Under the pieces are notes generated by a model. That model did no database searches. It saw nothing but the letters and a program-made list of their open reading frames with translations, and was not told the DNA's origin. A stretch of DNA of 64,000 bases from QHXM01 sp032160165 (lineage in GTDB: Bacteria; Acidobacteriota; Blastocatellia; Pyrinomonadales; Pyrinomonadaceae), in the NCBI GenBank assembly GCA_032160165.1, contig JAVHWA010000074.1, forward strand, positions 1 to 64,000. Reading direction: 5' to 3'. The translations under genes and the position numbers were made by a program. The first letter of the stretch is position 1, and the number at the start of each line of letters is the position of its first letter. This document shows, piece by piece, positions 8,601-17,635 of the stretch.

Positions 8601-11600
8601 CTTGTCGCCGCTGGTCGCGCATTGGGTAAGCCGGCACACTGTGGTAGAGACCCAGGTTTTGACTGCAAAGGATGCGGCTGAGGCGAGACGAGCGGCGAGG
8701 CGGACGTGGCGTTATTTCGAAACCTTCGTTGGTCCGGAAGACAATTGGCTGCCGCCGGATAACTTTCAGGAAGACCCTCAGCCGGTAATCGCTCACCGGA
8801 CATCGCCGACCAACATCGGGCTCCATCTTCTTTCAACCATAGTCGCCCATGACTTCGGCTATACCGGCACGCTCGAGGTCTTCGAGCGGCTCAACCTGAC
8901 GCTGACCACTCTCAAAAAGCTTCAACGCTTCCGCGGCCATTTCCTTAACTGGTATGACACGCGAACGCTCGAGCCGCTTTCGCCGCAGTACATCTCAACC
9001 GTCGACAGCGGCAACCTGGCAGGGCATCTGGTCGCGCTTAAGCAGAGCTGCCTGGACATCAGCGATCGGCCGCTGTTTGACGCGAGGTTAATCCGAGGTC
9101 TCGGCGATACGATCGATTTCGTGCGTGAAGCCGCCACGCGTCTTAACCCGGTGCAACAGCGGACCCAGGTAGTGAGTATCAGGGAACTGCGCAAAGAGAT
9201 TGATACGTGCGCAAATCTGGTCGCGGCCGATCTGCCTCAATCGCTGGGCGAATGGGGCAAACTATTTGAAGCTCTGGGAGAACGCGCCACCGGCATTGAA
9301 GACATAGTAGCGGCGCTGGTTCAAGAGCACGGTGGGAACGGCTTTGAGGAGCTCAGTCACTGGGTCAATTCTCTCCTTCACCAGACTCGCGCCCTTCGCC
9401 GTGATTTCAATGCGTTGACACCCTGGGCCGCAAGGCTAAAAGACCATTTGTCACCGATCATCGATAGCTTCTCGCCGGACATCAATGCCGAGTGGAGAGG
9501 TTTCTTAGAGTCAATGGACGCTGTCCCCTCGTTGTCTGCGCTACCGGCCGAGGGTGCCCGACTTCTCGAGAAACTCAACGGCGTGCGAGCGAGTATGGGA
9601 GCAAGCTCGCAGCGCGATGCCGAGGCGGCGCTTAACGCTCTGGAAATCCTCGCGTCGAACATAGAAGAAGCTGCCACCGGCGCCACAAATGCGATCACTC
9701 GCGTCTCCGCCATCGTTCTGCAATGTGACCGCTACGTTGAAGAAATGGACTTTCGTTTTCTGATGGACGAGGAGCGCAAAGTTTTCGTCATCGGATACAA
9801 CGTGGCAGAGGGACGGCGCGACAACTCGTATTACGATTTGCTGGCTTCCGAAGCTCGGCTTACAAGTTTTATCGCCATCGCAAAGGGGGACGTGCCGCAG
9901 GACCATTGGTTTCGTCTGGGTCGCTTGTTGACTCCAGTCGATGGCCAGCGCGCACTGGTCTCGTGGACTGCAACAATGTTCGAATACCTGATGCCTGTTC
10001 TGGTGATGCGCGACTTCAGAGATACCCTTCTAGGAGAAACCTACCGGGCCATCGTTGCAAGGCAAATCGAATATGGATACGAGCGAGGAGTTCCCTGGGG
10101 AATTTCCGAATCGGCTTATAACGCGCGCGACCTTCAACTCACTTATCAGTACGGTCCCTTCGGAGTTCCCGGCCTCGGACTTAAGCGTGGACTCAGCCAG
10201 GACCTGGTGATAGCTCCTTACGCGACGATGCTGGCCGGCATGATCGACCCGTTCGCTGCCAAGGAGAATCTGGATAGGCTGGCACGCGAAGGAGCACTCG
10301 GCCGTTACGGATTCTACGAGGCGATCGACTACACCCCAGATCGCCTGCCGCAAAACCAGAAGCGAGTAATTATTCAGGCCTACATGACTCACCATCAGGG
10401 GATGAGCCTTGTCGCAATCGACAATGTCCTCAACGGAAACATCATGCAGGAGCGATTTCATGCGGACCCGCTAGTGCAAGCGACCGAGCTGCTGTTGCAG
10501 GAGCGCATTCCCATCAATGTGCCCATAACTCGCCCGCGCGCGGAAGAGGTTTTGATGGGCCGCGTGGTTCGTGGCGTGGTCGGGCCCGTAACTCGCCGCT
10601 ATGAGACTGCGGATTTACCGACGCCCCGAGTGCAGCTGCTCTCGAATGGAACTTATACGGTGATGGTGACAACTGCCGGCGCCGGCTATTCTAGCTGCAG
10701 CCCGCTTGCGGTCACGCGGTGGCGAGAAGACGTGACATGCGACCAATGGGGCAGCTTCTGTTATCTGCGCGATGTACGAAGCGCCAATGTGTGGTCAGCG
10801 GGTTTTAAACCCACGGGCCGCACGCCAAGCTCCTACGAAGTAAGTTTCTCAGAAGACAAGGCCGAATTCTGGAGAAATGATGGCGGAATCCTGACACACA
10901 CCGAAATCATTGTCTCTCCCGAAGACAACGCGGAGGTGCGCCGCGTCTCTGTCACGAACCAAACGTCTCGTGTTCGCGAGATCGAGCTGACAAGCTTTAT
11001 GGAAGTTGTGCTCGCACCCGCCGCGGCCGACGCAGCCCATCCTGCCTTCAGTAATCTCTTTATTGAAACGGAATTTGTAGCTTCCGAAAACGCGCTGCTC
11101 GCCCGTCGTCGCAAGCGCTCGGAAACCGACGAGCCGATTTGGGGTATTCATACCGTGGTCACCGAGGGCGAAACTGTCGGGGCCGTGCAATATGAAACGG
11201 ACCGAGGCCGGTTCCTCGGGCGCGGGCACGATCCCTCTGCGCCGGTTGCCGTCATGGAAGATCGTCCGCTCTCTAACACGACGGGAACCGTACTGGATCC
11301 CTGCTTCTGTTTGCGACAGCGCGTCCGTCTTAAACCAAATGAACGGGCTCGCGTCTCGTTTGCAACTGCAGTAGCGCATTCCCACGAAGAGGCGATCCGG
11401 GTGGCGGACAAGTATCACGATGCAAGCACATTCGAGCGCGAGGCGAGACTGGCATGGACGAAATCAAAAGTCGAGATGTTGCACCTCAAAATGGAGCCGG
11501 AGGAAGCGCATCTCTTCCAGCGACTCGCCGGCCGGCTGCTTTATTCTGATCCCAGTCTCAGGCCTCGTCGACACGTTCTTGCATTAAATACTCAGTCTCA

Positions 11601-14529
11601 ATCAGCGCTCTGGGCTTATTCGATAAGCGGAGACCTGCCGATTGTCCTCGTGCGGATCGGGCAAGGACAGGCCGATGAATTGGACATGGTGCGCCAGATT
11701 CTACGAGCGCACGAGTATCTGCGAATGAAGGGTCTCAGTTTTGATCTCGTCATTCTCAATGACCGCCCTTTCAGCTACCTTCAGGAACTGCAGGACGATC
11801 TGCAGGCATTGGTTCGAAAGAGCGGGTCGCAGGCGCTTCTGGATAAACCCGGTGGCGTCTATCTGCGGCGTAGCGACGTTATGAGCGAAGCCGACAAGAT
11901 CCTGCTTCATACCGTCGCTCGAGTCGTGATTGTTACTGATCGTGGTTCGCTCGAAGAGCAACTCGTACGTCGTCCAAGCGAGCACGAATTACCGCCGGCC
12001 TTTCTTCCGCGACGTCCATCTCGGACTTATCCGGAACCTGCCGCTGAGATTCCGGAACTCTCCTTCTTTAACGGCCTCGGCGGTTTCAGCCCTGAGGGAC
12101 GCGAATATGTGATCGTGCTTGGCGAAGGACAATGGACACCGGCGCCGTGGCTGAATGTTATCGCTAACGGCCAGGACTTTGGCTTCCAGGTGACAGAAGC
12201 CGGCGCGTCGTATACGTGGTCCATCAACAGCCGAGAAAACCGTCTCACTCCGTGGTCCAACGATGCGGTGAGCGATCCGCCGGGAGAAGTCATCTATCTT
12301 CGAGACGAAGATACGGGAACTATCTGGACACCGACACCGCTGCCTATCCGCGAAGGCGGACCGTACGTAATCCGACACGGGCAAGGCTACACCGTCTTCG
12401 AACGCACGAGTCATGGAGTGGCGCAGGAACTTTTGCAGTTCGTTCCTCTGGATGCGCCCGTAAAGATATCGCTGCTACGCCTTCGTAATCAGAGTGATCG
12501 TAAACGGCGGCTGTCTGTGACGACCTATAACGAGCTGGTGCTGGGCGTTCAACGGAGCACCTCTGCGCCCTTCATCAACACCGGGGTAGACGAGGCAACG
12601 GGTGCAATCACGGCGCGCAATTCTTATAACAACGAGTTTGCGCAGCGCATCACCTTCGTCGAGATGAGCGAAGACAAGCGCGCATTGACGTGTGACCGTA
12701 AGGAGTTTATCGGGCGCAACGGATCTCTCACTAACCCGGCCGCCCTTCGTCGCACGACACTCTCGGGACGTGTAGGCGCCGGACTCGATCCCTGCGCGGC
12801 CATGCAAGGGTTCATCGAACTTGCGCCCGGCGAGTCTCGGCAGATTGTCATCCTTCTGGGACAGACAGCAACCATTGAAGAAGCACGCAGGTTGGTTACC
12901 AGGTTCAGGAAAGTTTCAGAGGTTGAGAATGCCTTCGAGAGGGTGCTTGGCCGCTGGGACGAACTGCTGGGAACGCTGGCGGTCAGCACGCCTGACGCGG
13001 CAATGGACACTTTGTTGAATCGCTGGTTGCTCTACCAGGCATTGGCGTGTCGGGTCTGGTCTCGTTCAGCCTTTTATCAATCGGGCGGCGCATACGGCTT
13101 CAGGGACCAACTGCAGGACGTGATGGCGCTCGTCTATTCGAACCCTGATATCACTCGAGAACAAATCGTCCGTGCAGCATCAAGACAGTTCAAGGAAGGC
13201 GATGTTCAGCATTGGTGGCACCCACCGACTGGCCGGGGCGTGCGAACCCGCATCTCGGACGATCTCTTATGGCTTCCCTACGTGACAAGATTTTACGTGG
13301 AAGTTACGGGTGACAGGTCTGTCCTGGATGAAGTCGTGCCATTCATTGATGCGCCACCGCTCGCGCCGGATGAGAGTGAATCGTACAGGCAACCGACCAC
13401 CTCCGCGGAAACGGGGACCGTCTACGAACACTGCGTGCGAGCCATCGATCGCAGTCTTACGACGGGAGTTCACGGGTTGCCACTAATGGGCTCGGGAGAC
13501 TGGAACGATGGAATGAATCGCGTCGGCCATCAGGGGAAAGGCGAGAGCGTGTGGGTCGGCTGGTTCCTTCACAACACGCTGGAGGTCTTTGTTCCCATTT
13601 GTGAAGCAAGAGACGATTCCAAAAGGGCCGAGACCTATCGCCAGCACATGTCGAACCTCAAGCGGGCACTTGAAGCCGAGGCGTGGGACGGCGACTGGTA
13701 TCGCCGCGCATATTTCGACGATGGCACACCTTTGGGCTCCGCTCAGAATGAAGAATGTCGTATCGATTCGATCGTACAATCGTGGGGCGTTATTTCCGGC
13801 GCCGCTGACAACACTCGCGCGGCCCGCGCGATGTCGGCGGTTGAGCAGTATCTCATTCGCCGTGGCGATGGGCTGGTAATTCTCTTCACGCCTCCATTCG
13901 ATAAGAGCCCGATCGATCCCGGATACATCAAAGGCTACGTTCCGGGCGTTCGCGAAAACGGCGGACAGTACACTCATGCCGCGCTGTGGACATTGATAGC
14001 CTACGCGAAACTCGGAGATGGCGACCGGGCAGGGGAACTGTTCGCACTCTTGAATCCGATCAGCCACGCTTCGACGCGCGCCGGGTTACACAAATATAAG
14101 GCCGAACCTTACGTAGCGGCTGGTGATATCTACGCGGTGCCTCCGCACACAGGCCGCGGCGGGTGGACATGGTACACGGGTTCCGCGAGTTGGATGTATC
14201 GCGCGGGGCTTGAATCGATCCTCGGCTTTGAACTTCACGGAGATACTCTGCAGATCGAGCCTTGCATTCCGCGGAGCTGGCGAGGGTATGAGCTGAATTA
14301 TCGTCGTGGCTCAACACGCTATGCCATAAAAGTGGAGAATCCATTGGGTGTCAGTCGGGGCGTTGCCGAGGTTTGGCTCGACGATGCTCTGCTGCCGACG
14401 ATTCAAATTCCATTGACGGACGATGGCAACACACATCACGTGCGCGTCGTGCTAGGTGAGCGAGAACCAACGCCTGACGCACAAACTTCAGCGGCGCAGA
14501 TACAGATCACGAGTAGTCAGACGCGCTAA
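5653..14529 (+). CDS. Cyclic beta-1,2-glucan synthase (NdvB/ChvB/Cgs-like), GT84-glycoamylase-GH94
   Basis: This 2,958-residue integral inner-membrane enzyme is expected to start, elongate, trim and cyclise a beta-glucan from UDP-glucose. The order matches Brucella Cgs and Agrobacterium ChvB: N-terminal region; membrane segments near 414-470; glycosyltransferase core with 'LDSDTQLP' (Asp 632 and 634), 'GEGSYTGKGLYDVDAF' and 'RQHRWTRGDWQ' (about 777-787); further membrane segments near 823-865 and 950-995; glycoamylase domain about 1367-1620; then two GH94-like halves, the last with 'GSGDWNDGMN' (about 2613-2622), the phosphorylase-type motif that controls chain length. Length is slightly above the usual 2,800-2,900. 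AAGGA at 5646 supports the ATG at 5653. In proteobacteria the product is a periplasmic osmoregulated glucan; the role here is inferred. Confidence 0.92.
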   Translation: MANFLSSLFRNRSRASVDVDDEPIREELFSLERLEHFASQLALDHTVSNIPQRGSSLLPRLEENGRKLISAYRSLAKAIGNESTISPAAEWLVDNFHIVEEQLREIREDLPRSYYYELPKLTSGQLAGYPRIYAVALALVAHTDSRLDSETLRRFIRAYQSESPLTIGELWAVAISLRVALVENLRRLTTRVVASREEREEADVLADKLLSMSGRSAEELTTYVSERWKRSDKFGRAFIVHFVQRLRDQDPSVMAVLDWLEQYLVAQGSSIEQLVHLEHQRQATAQVTVGNIITSMRLLSTLDWRDFFEDVSLIDPILGSEPAGAYSRMEFASRDRYRHVVEKIAKRTQIDELDVARHAVELAAASARSHPEDTRLSHVGYYLIDKGLLTLEKELEYRPRLDEKLRRSILRHPTLFYLGSLTTLTAIIAAGFLYYAYRYGASPLQLVACAALVLIPASDLALGVLNWDVTRLFKPHSRPRMNTEKGVPEGAQTMIVIPTLFTNVETVQELLERLEVRYLANQDEQFSFGLLGDYVDAPAEEMPEDEAILDAAIQGIANLNARYFGAERQRFFLFHRRRQWNESEGKWIGWERKRGKLHEFNRLLRGASETSFIVSTADPAFLKDTRYVITLDSDTQLPRDAARRLVGIITHPLNGPHFDRASGRITEGYAILQPRVSISLTSASHSLFARIFSGNTGVDPYTTAVSDVYQDLFGEGSYTGKGLYDVDAFELALADRVPENSLLSHDLFESLYARAALVSDIELLDDYPAYYDTYAKRQHRWTRGDWQIARWLMPHVPNARRQKVRNQLPLIARWKIFDNLRRSLVAPMLLLWLLAAWTVLPGSPVVWTLFAMLVLAFPVYAHVTTSLLIHPRGIPWTSHFWSVWGDVRTNTAQVALTISFLAHQSQLMVDAIVRTLYRKLISRKKLLEWVTAAQAEASSKHDRKAYLRFMWPAEPLTAVILLLTLWYRPNSWPVALPFLLVWSLSPLVAHWVSRHTVVETQVLTAKDAAEARRAARRTWRYFETFVGPEDNWLPPDNFQEDPQPVIAHRTSPTNIGLHLLSTIVAHDFGYTGTLEVFERLNLTLTTLKKLQRFRGHFLNWYDTRTLEPLSPQYISTVDSGNLAGHLVALKQSCLDISDRPLFDARLIRGLGDTIDFVREAATRLNPVQQRTQVVSIRELRKEIDTCANLVAADLPQSLGEWGKLFEALGERATGIEDIVAALVQEHGGNGFEELSHWVNSLLHQTRALRRDFNALTPWAARLKDHLSPIIDSFSPDINAEWRGFLESMDAVPSLSALPAEGARLLEKLNGVRASMGASSQRDAEAALNALEILASNIEEAATGATNAITRVSAIVLQCDRYVEEMDFRFLMDEERKVFVIGYNVAEGRRDNSYYDLLASEARLTSFIAIAKGDVPQDHWFRLGRLLTPVDGQRALVSWTATMFEYLMPVLVMRDFRDTLLGETYRAIVARQIEYGYERGVPWGISESAYNARDLQLTYQYGPFGVPGLGLKRGLSQDLVIAPYATMLAGMIDPFAAKENLDRLAREGALGRYGFYEAIDYTPDRLPQNQKRVIIQAYMTHHQGMSLVAIDNVLNGNIMQERFHADPLVQATELLLQERIPINVPITRPRAEEVLMGRVVRGVVGPVTRRYETADLPTPRVQLLSNGTYTVMVTTAGAGYSSCSPLAVTRWREDVTCDQWGSFCYLRDVRSANVWSAGFKPTGRTPSSYEVSFSEDKAEFWRNDGGILTHTEIIVSPEDNAEVRRVSVTNQTSRVREIELTSFMEVVLAPAAADAAHPAFSNLFIETEFVASENALLARRRKRSETDEPIWGIHTVVTEGETVGAVQYETDRGRFLGRGHDPSAPVAVMEDRPLSNTTGTVLDPCFCLRQRVRLKPNERARVSFATAVAHSHEEAIRVADKYHDASTFEREARLAWTKSKVEMLHLKMEPEEAHLFQRLAGRLLYSDPSLRPRRHVLALNTQSQSALWAYSISGDLPIVLVRIGQGQADELDMVRQILRAHEYLRMKGLSFDLVILNDRPFSYLQELQDDLQALVRKSGSQALLDKPGGVYLRRSDVMSEADKILLHTVARVVIVTDRGSLEEQLVRRPSEHELPPAFLPRRPSRTYPEPAAEIPELSFFNGLGGFSPEGREYVIVLGEGQWTPAPWLNVIANGQDFGFQVTEAGASYTWSINSRENRLTPWSNDAVSDPPGEVIYLRDEDTGTIWTPTPLPIREGGPYVIRHGQGYTVFERTSHGVAQELLQFVPLDAPVKISLLRLRNQSDRKRRLSVTTYNELVLGVQRSTSAPFINTGVDEATGAITARNSYNNEFAQRITFVEMSEDKRALTCDRKEFIGRNGSLTNPAALRRTTLSGRVGAGLDPCAAMQGFIELAPGESRQIVILLGQTATIEEARRLVTRFRKVSEVENAFERVLGRWDELLGTLAVSTPDAAMDTLLNRWLLYQALACRVWSRSAFYQSGGAYGFRDQLQDVMALVYSNPDITREQIVRAASRQFKEGDVQHWWHPPTGRGVRTRISDDLLWLPYVTRFYVEVTGDRSVLDEVVPFIDAPPLAPDESESYRQPTTSAETGTVYEHCVRAIDRSLTTGVHGLPLMGSGDWNDGMNRVGHQGKGESVWVGWFLHNTLEVFVPICEARDDSKRAETYRQHMSNLKRALEAEAWDGDWYRRAYFDDGTPLGSAQNEECRIDSIVQSWGVISGAADNTRAARAMSAVEQYLIRRGDGLVILFTPPFDKSPIDPGYIKGYVPGVRENGGQYTHAALWTLIAYAKLGDGDRAGELFALLNPISHASTRAGLHKYKAEPYVAAGDIYAVPPHTGRGGWTWYTGSASWMYRAGLESILGFELHGDTLQIEPCIPRSWRGYELNYRRGSTRYAIKVENPLGVSRGVAEVWLDDALLPTIQIPLTDDGNTHHVRVVLGEREPTPDAQTSAAQIQITSSQTR

Positions 14530-14534
14530 GATAA

Positions 14535-14590
14535 TGTCCGACAAACTTCAGTTTGTCGCCGGCTACGACAAGCTAAAGCTTGTCGGACGT
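14535..14590. repeat. Pair of REP-like palindromes between the glucan synthase gene and thiE
   Basis: CGACAAACTTCAGTTTGTCG (about 14539-14558) and CGACAAGCTAAAGCTTGTCG (about 14566-14585) stand side by side, flanked by TGTCCGAC and GTCGGAC, so the pair can also form one larger structure. They fill almost the whole 68-base gap, leaving thiE without a clear Shine-Dalgarno sequence. They may stop or weaken transcription leaving the long synthase gene. Confidence 0.7.
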
Positions 14591-14597
14591 CACTTGA

Positions 14598-15245
14598 ATG
14601 GCTGCCGAACTTCAAGCTAACTTGCGAATCAAGCTACCCAAACTTTACCCCATCACAGATGTAGCGCTTTCCGGTCTCTCGCATGCAGAGCAGGTGAAGC
14701 GTCTCTGCGCCGGCGGCGCGACCCTCGTCCAGCTACGCGAGAAACAAATGTCGCCGCGCGAGTTTTACGAGGAAGCCAAGCGCGCTCTGCTAGTCGCGCG
14801 CTCATACGGAGTACGAGTCATCATCAACGACCGCGCCGATCTCGCACTTGCGCTCGGGGCAGACGGAGTTCATCTGGGACAGGATGATCTTCCTCCGGCT
14901 GCGGCCCGAGCACTGCTAGGCAAAGATGCCATCATCGGGTTCTCCACTCACACGCTCGAACAGGCCAAGGCAGCGTCGATCTTGCCAGTCGACTACGTCG
15001 CCTTAGGCCCAATCTTTGAGACAAAGTCGAAAGCCAATCCTGATGCCGTTGTCGGCTTGGAAGGACTCCGACTGGTTCGAGAAGTTATCGGCGAAGTTCC
15101 GTTGGTGGCCATAGGAGGAATGGACCTTCCCCACGTGGAAAAAGTCCTGGCCGCGGGGGCCGATTCTGTCGCTGTCATCAGCCTGCTACTTGCTAACCCG
15201 GATGAGATTGAATCGCGAACTCGCGCGATTCTGTCCTCGGCATAG
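14598..15245 (+). CDS. thiE: Thiamine-phosphate synthase
   Basis: This 215-residue TIM-barrel enzyme joins HMP-pyrophosphate and the thiazole phosphate to make thiamine monophosphate in the cytosol. Conserved pieces in order are 'TLVQLREKQMSPREFYEEA' (phosphate and HMP-PP binding), 'INDRADLALALGADGVHLGQ', 'IGFSTHTLEQA', 'VALGPIFETKSK' and the phosphate loop 'PLVAIGGMDLPHVEKVLAAG'. Length is standard. No other thi gene is nearby and no TPP riboswitch-like conserved CTGAGA element was seen in the short upstream gap, so it appears as a solitary thiamine gene just downstream of two palindromes. Confidence 0.93.
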   Translation: MAAELQANLRIKLPKLYPITDVALSGLSHAEQVKRLCAGGATLVQLREKQMSPREFYEEAKRALLVARSYGVRVIINDRADLALALGADGVHLGQDDLPPAAARALLGKDAIIGFSTHTLEQAKAASILPVDYVALGPIFETKSKANPDAVVGLEGLRLVREVIGEVPLVAIGGMDLPHVEKVLAAGADSVAVISLLLANPDEIESRTRAILSSA

Positions 15246-15439
15246 CTAAAAATATTCCGCTTTTCGCATAATAATCGTTGGGCCAACAGATTTGACTTGC
15301 GTTTGGCTTGGTTATACGCGACAATCGAGCGTCGGTTACGCGGATGGCGCCGCCGACTGTTTCTCCCGCTCTTGATCTGATCCAGCTCGCCCGATAGATC
15401 TGAATCCACAGCAACCTTCTCTCACGGAGTGCCTCCCGA

Positions 15440-16621
15440 ATGAGTTTCTTTGATCTTCCGCCAATCATCGAGCGAATGTTGCTCGTCTCGGACAAGATAA
15501 GCGATCTGAACTTCAGCGTCGGTCAGCCTCCGCAGGTCGAGATCAACGGCAAGCTCACGCCAGTGCAGCCGTTGGGACTTCAGAAGCTGATGCCCTACCA
15601 GACAGAGATCATCGCCATGACTCTGATGCACGGCAATCCTGAAGCGGCCGAGCGCCTGGCGCATACCGGCACTGCCGATCTCAGCTACAGTCTTCCTTCG
15701 CGAACCCGATTTCGCGTCAACATTTTCCAGCAGCGCGGATCTTACTCGATCGTCATGCGCGTCATTCCCACTGAGATTCCCAGTCTCGAATCTCTCGGCT
15801 TGCCCTCCCAACTTTCCGAGATCGCCGAACTGCGCAACGGCATAGTGCTGCTGACGGGTCCAACCGGCTCGGGTAAGAGTTCCACCCTGGCAGCCATCAT
15901 CGATATCATTAACGAGAAGAAGCACTATCACGTCGTGACGATAGAAGATCCGATAGAGTTTCTGCATATGCACAAGAGCTCTACCATCAACCAGCGAGAA
16001 GTCGGGTCTGACACGAAAGACTTTCCATCGGCACTTCGCGCGGCATTGCGCCAGGCTCCGAAAGTGATTCTGATTGGCGAGATGCGCGACTTTGAAACCA
16101 CCGAGATCGCCCTCGAAGCGGCCGAAACGGGACACCTGGTTTTATCAACGCTCCACACAATCGACGCCTCGAAATCGATCGACCGAATCATAGGTCTCTA
16201 TCCCAAGAACGAAGAAAAAGTCATCCGAACGCGATTGGCCCAGACATTTCGCTACATTGTCTCGCAGCGTCTCATTCCGCGAGCGGACACGCGAGGCCGT
16301 ATCGCCGCTGTCGAAATTCTGAAATCGAGCCCGCGTACTCGCGAGTACATCGAGGAGGGCGAATCGGAAGGCAAGTCACTGCTTGACGCCATGCGCGACG
16401 GCAAGCTCGACGGCATGCAGGACTTTGATTTCGTGATTAAAGACATGATCGAGCGAAAGATCGTGAGCATGGAAGATGGCCTGGCATTCGCCACCAACCA
16501 GAACAACCTTTTGCTGGTACTCAAGGGTCTCTCGTCATCGGAAGATTACATTCGCACTGAGGGTAAAATGCCGGTCGGGGCTTTTCAGGAATACGGCTCG
16601 ATGCTGAATGCCATCGAGTAA
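15440..16621 (+). CDS. Type IV pilus retraction ATPase, PilT/PilU family
   Basis: This 393-residue cytoplasmic hexameric ATPase would power pilus retraction (twitching motility, surface sensing). Motifs are the Walker A 'GPTGSGKSST' starting at residue 140, the Asp box 'VVTIEDPIEFLH', Walker B 'VILIGEMRDFETTEIALEAA' and the His box 'GHLVLSTLHT', then 'RIIGLYPKNEE' and 'QTFRYIVSQRLIPR'. The PilT hallmark 'AIRNLIRE' helix is not obvious near the C-terminus, so it may be a PilT paralogue (PilU-like). No pilin, PilB or PilC gene is near; the next gene, 53 bases downstream, is the zinc-ribbon/receiver protein and may be co-transcribed. Confidence 0.85.
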   Translation: MSFFDLPPIIERMLLVSDKISDLNFSVGQPPQVEINGKLTPVQPLGLQKLMPYQTEIIAMTLMHGNPEAAERLAHTGTADLSYSLPSRTRFRVNIFQQRGSYSIVMRVIPTEIPSLESLGLPSQLSEIAELRNGIVLLTGPTGSGKSSTLAAIIDIINEKKHYHVVTIEDPIEFLHMHKSSTINQREVGSDTKDFPSALRAALRQAPKVILIGEMRDFETTEIALEAAETGHLVLSTLHTIDASKSIDRIIGLYPKNEEKVIRTRLAQTFRYIVSQRLIPRADTRGRIAAVEILKSSPRTREYIEEGESEGKSLLDAMRDGKLDGMQDFDFVIKDMIERKIVSMEDGLAFATNQNNLLLVLKGLSSSEDYIRTEGKMPVGAFQEYGSMLNAIE

Positions 16622-16674
16622 GGCCGGGCGTTTCTTCCACCCTTCAAATCAAACTACGCAATTCGGTAAACATC

Positions 16675-17469
16675 ATGATCGTTGCCTGTTCAAAATGTAC
16701 CACCCGCCTGCAAATCGACGACGCGAAAGTTCCATCGCGCGCCTTCACGGTTCGCTGCCCGAAATGCCAAACCCTGATCCAGGCGCAACCCGCCAATGGA
16801 TCCAACGGACAGCAGAGCGCGCTCGGCGTTGGTGAAACGCCGGCTCTGCAAAACCCAAGATTCAATGCGCAGATGGCCGCGCCTCTCGTCAAGCGCGATG
16901 AGGATTCTGGCGAAGACGATACGCAGGCCTACAGTAGCGCGGCCCCCGTTGAGCTGGCAGATCTGGCACGCGTAATAGTTGAGCTATTGCAGCAAGCCAG
17001 CCCGGTTGCCGCATCGCCGCGCGCTGGTACGAGGCTCAAATGGGAACACCGTCGTGTATTAGTGTGTGTCGCGCCGCCAAGGCGCGAGGAAATCGGACGC
17101 GCACTGGTAAACGAAAACTACCAGGTCTACCTCGCCGAGAATACCTCTCAGGCCATTGAACGGATGCGCGAAGACAAGATGGATGTTGTGATTCTCGAAG
17201 CGGATTTCGACGCAGTCGAACAAGGCGCCGCCTTCGTCACCAGCGAGATCAACGCGCTTAGACCGAACGAGAGACGTCGCCTGATCTTTGCTCAGCTTTC
17301 ACCGACGGTTCGAACACTCGATTCTCATGCGGCCTTTGTTCAGAACGTGAACGTTGTTATTAACACGGCCGATATGGAACTCCTTCCCAATGCGCTTGAA
17401 CGCACCTTCCGAGACTATAATGACCTCTACCGCGAGTTCAACGGCGCACTAAATATCGCAGCGCTATAA
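16675..17469 (+). CDS. MJ0042-type zinc-ribbon protein with a degenerate receiver-like domain
   Basis: The 264-residue protein begins with an MJ0042/YjiT-type zinc ribbon: 'CSKCTTRLQIDD' and 'VRCPKCQTLIQA' (two CxxC pairs, about residues 5-42). A flexible stretch (about 45-115) follows. The C-terminal part (about 122-260) has the alternating strand-helix pattern of a response-regulator receiver ('RRVLVCVAPPRREEIGRALV', 'VYLAENTSQAIERM', 'MDVVILEADFD') but lacks the paired acidic residues after strand 1. The 'ILEADFD' position could replace the phosphoacceptor strand. Phosphorylation is therefore doubtful. Its position 53 bases after the PilT-type gene suggests a role in pilus or surface signalling; that is inference. 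Confidence 0.65.
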   Translation: MIVACSKCTTRLQIDDAKVPSRAFTVRCPKCQTLIQAQPANGSNGQQSALGVGETPALQNPRFNAQMAAPLVKRDEDSGEDDTQAYSSAAPVELADLARVIVELLQQASPVAASPRAGTRLKWEHRRVLVCVAPPRREEIGRALVNENYQVYLAENTSQAIERMREDKMDVVILEADFDAVEQGAAFVTSEINALRPNERRRLIFAQLSPTVRTLDSHAAFVQNVNVVINTADMELLPNALERTFRDYNDLYREFNGALNIAAL

Positions 17470-17488
17470 GCACAACAACCAAACTCCA

Positions 17489-17545
17489 ATTGCGGACTGA
17501 AAATCTGTAGCGGCATCTTGTCGATTCGGATTTACAGTCCGCAAT
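17489..17545. repeat. Inverted repeat ATTGCGGACTG / CAGTCCGCAAT
   Basis: A perfect 11-bp inverted repeat (17489-17499 and 17535-17545), with partly complementary A/T-rich sequence just inside, lies 20 bases after the zinc-ribbon gene. It may act as a terminator-like hairpin or be a degenerate member of the hairpin repeats described elsewhere in this window. There is no U-run. Confidence 0.5.
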
Positions 17546-17635
17546 CGACTGTCAGCCTTGGTCGTAATCTGTTAATCTTAGGCCCACGCACTTCTGAATA
17601 GTAACGATACCCATCGCGGGTGTGAGAGATTGCGC

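Noticed and set aside
10849..11418. A 189-codon minus-strand frame inside the glucan synthase gene
   Set aside because: It is antisense to a fully conserved domain, has no RBS or family resemblance, and is explained by the third-codon-position GC bias of the real gene. The same holds for the 194-codon frame at 13483-14067.
14530..14597. A TPP riboswitch before thiE
   Set aside because: The gap is filled by two palindromes and lacks the conserved thi-box sequences.
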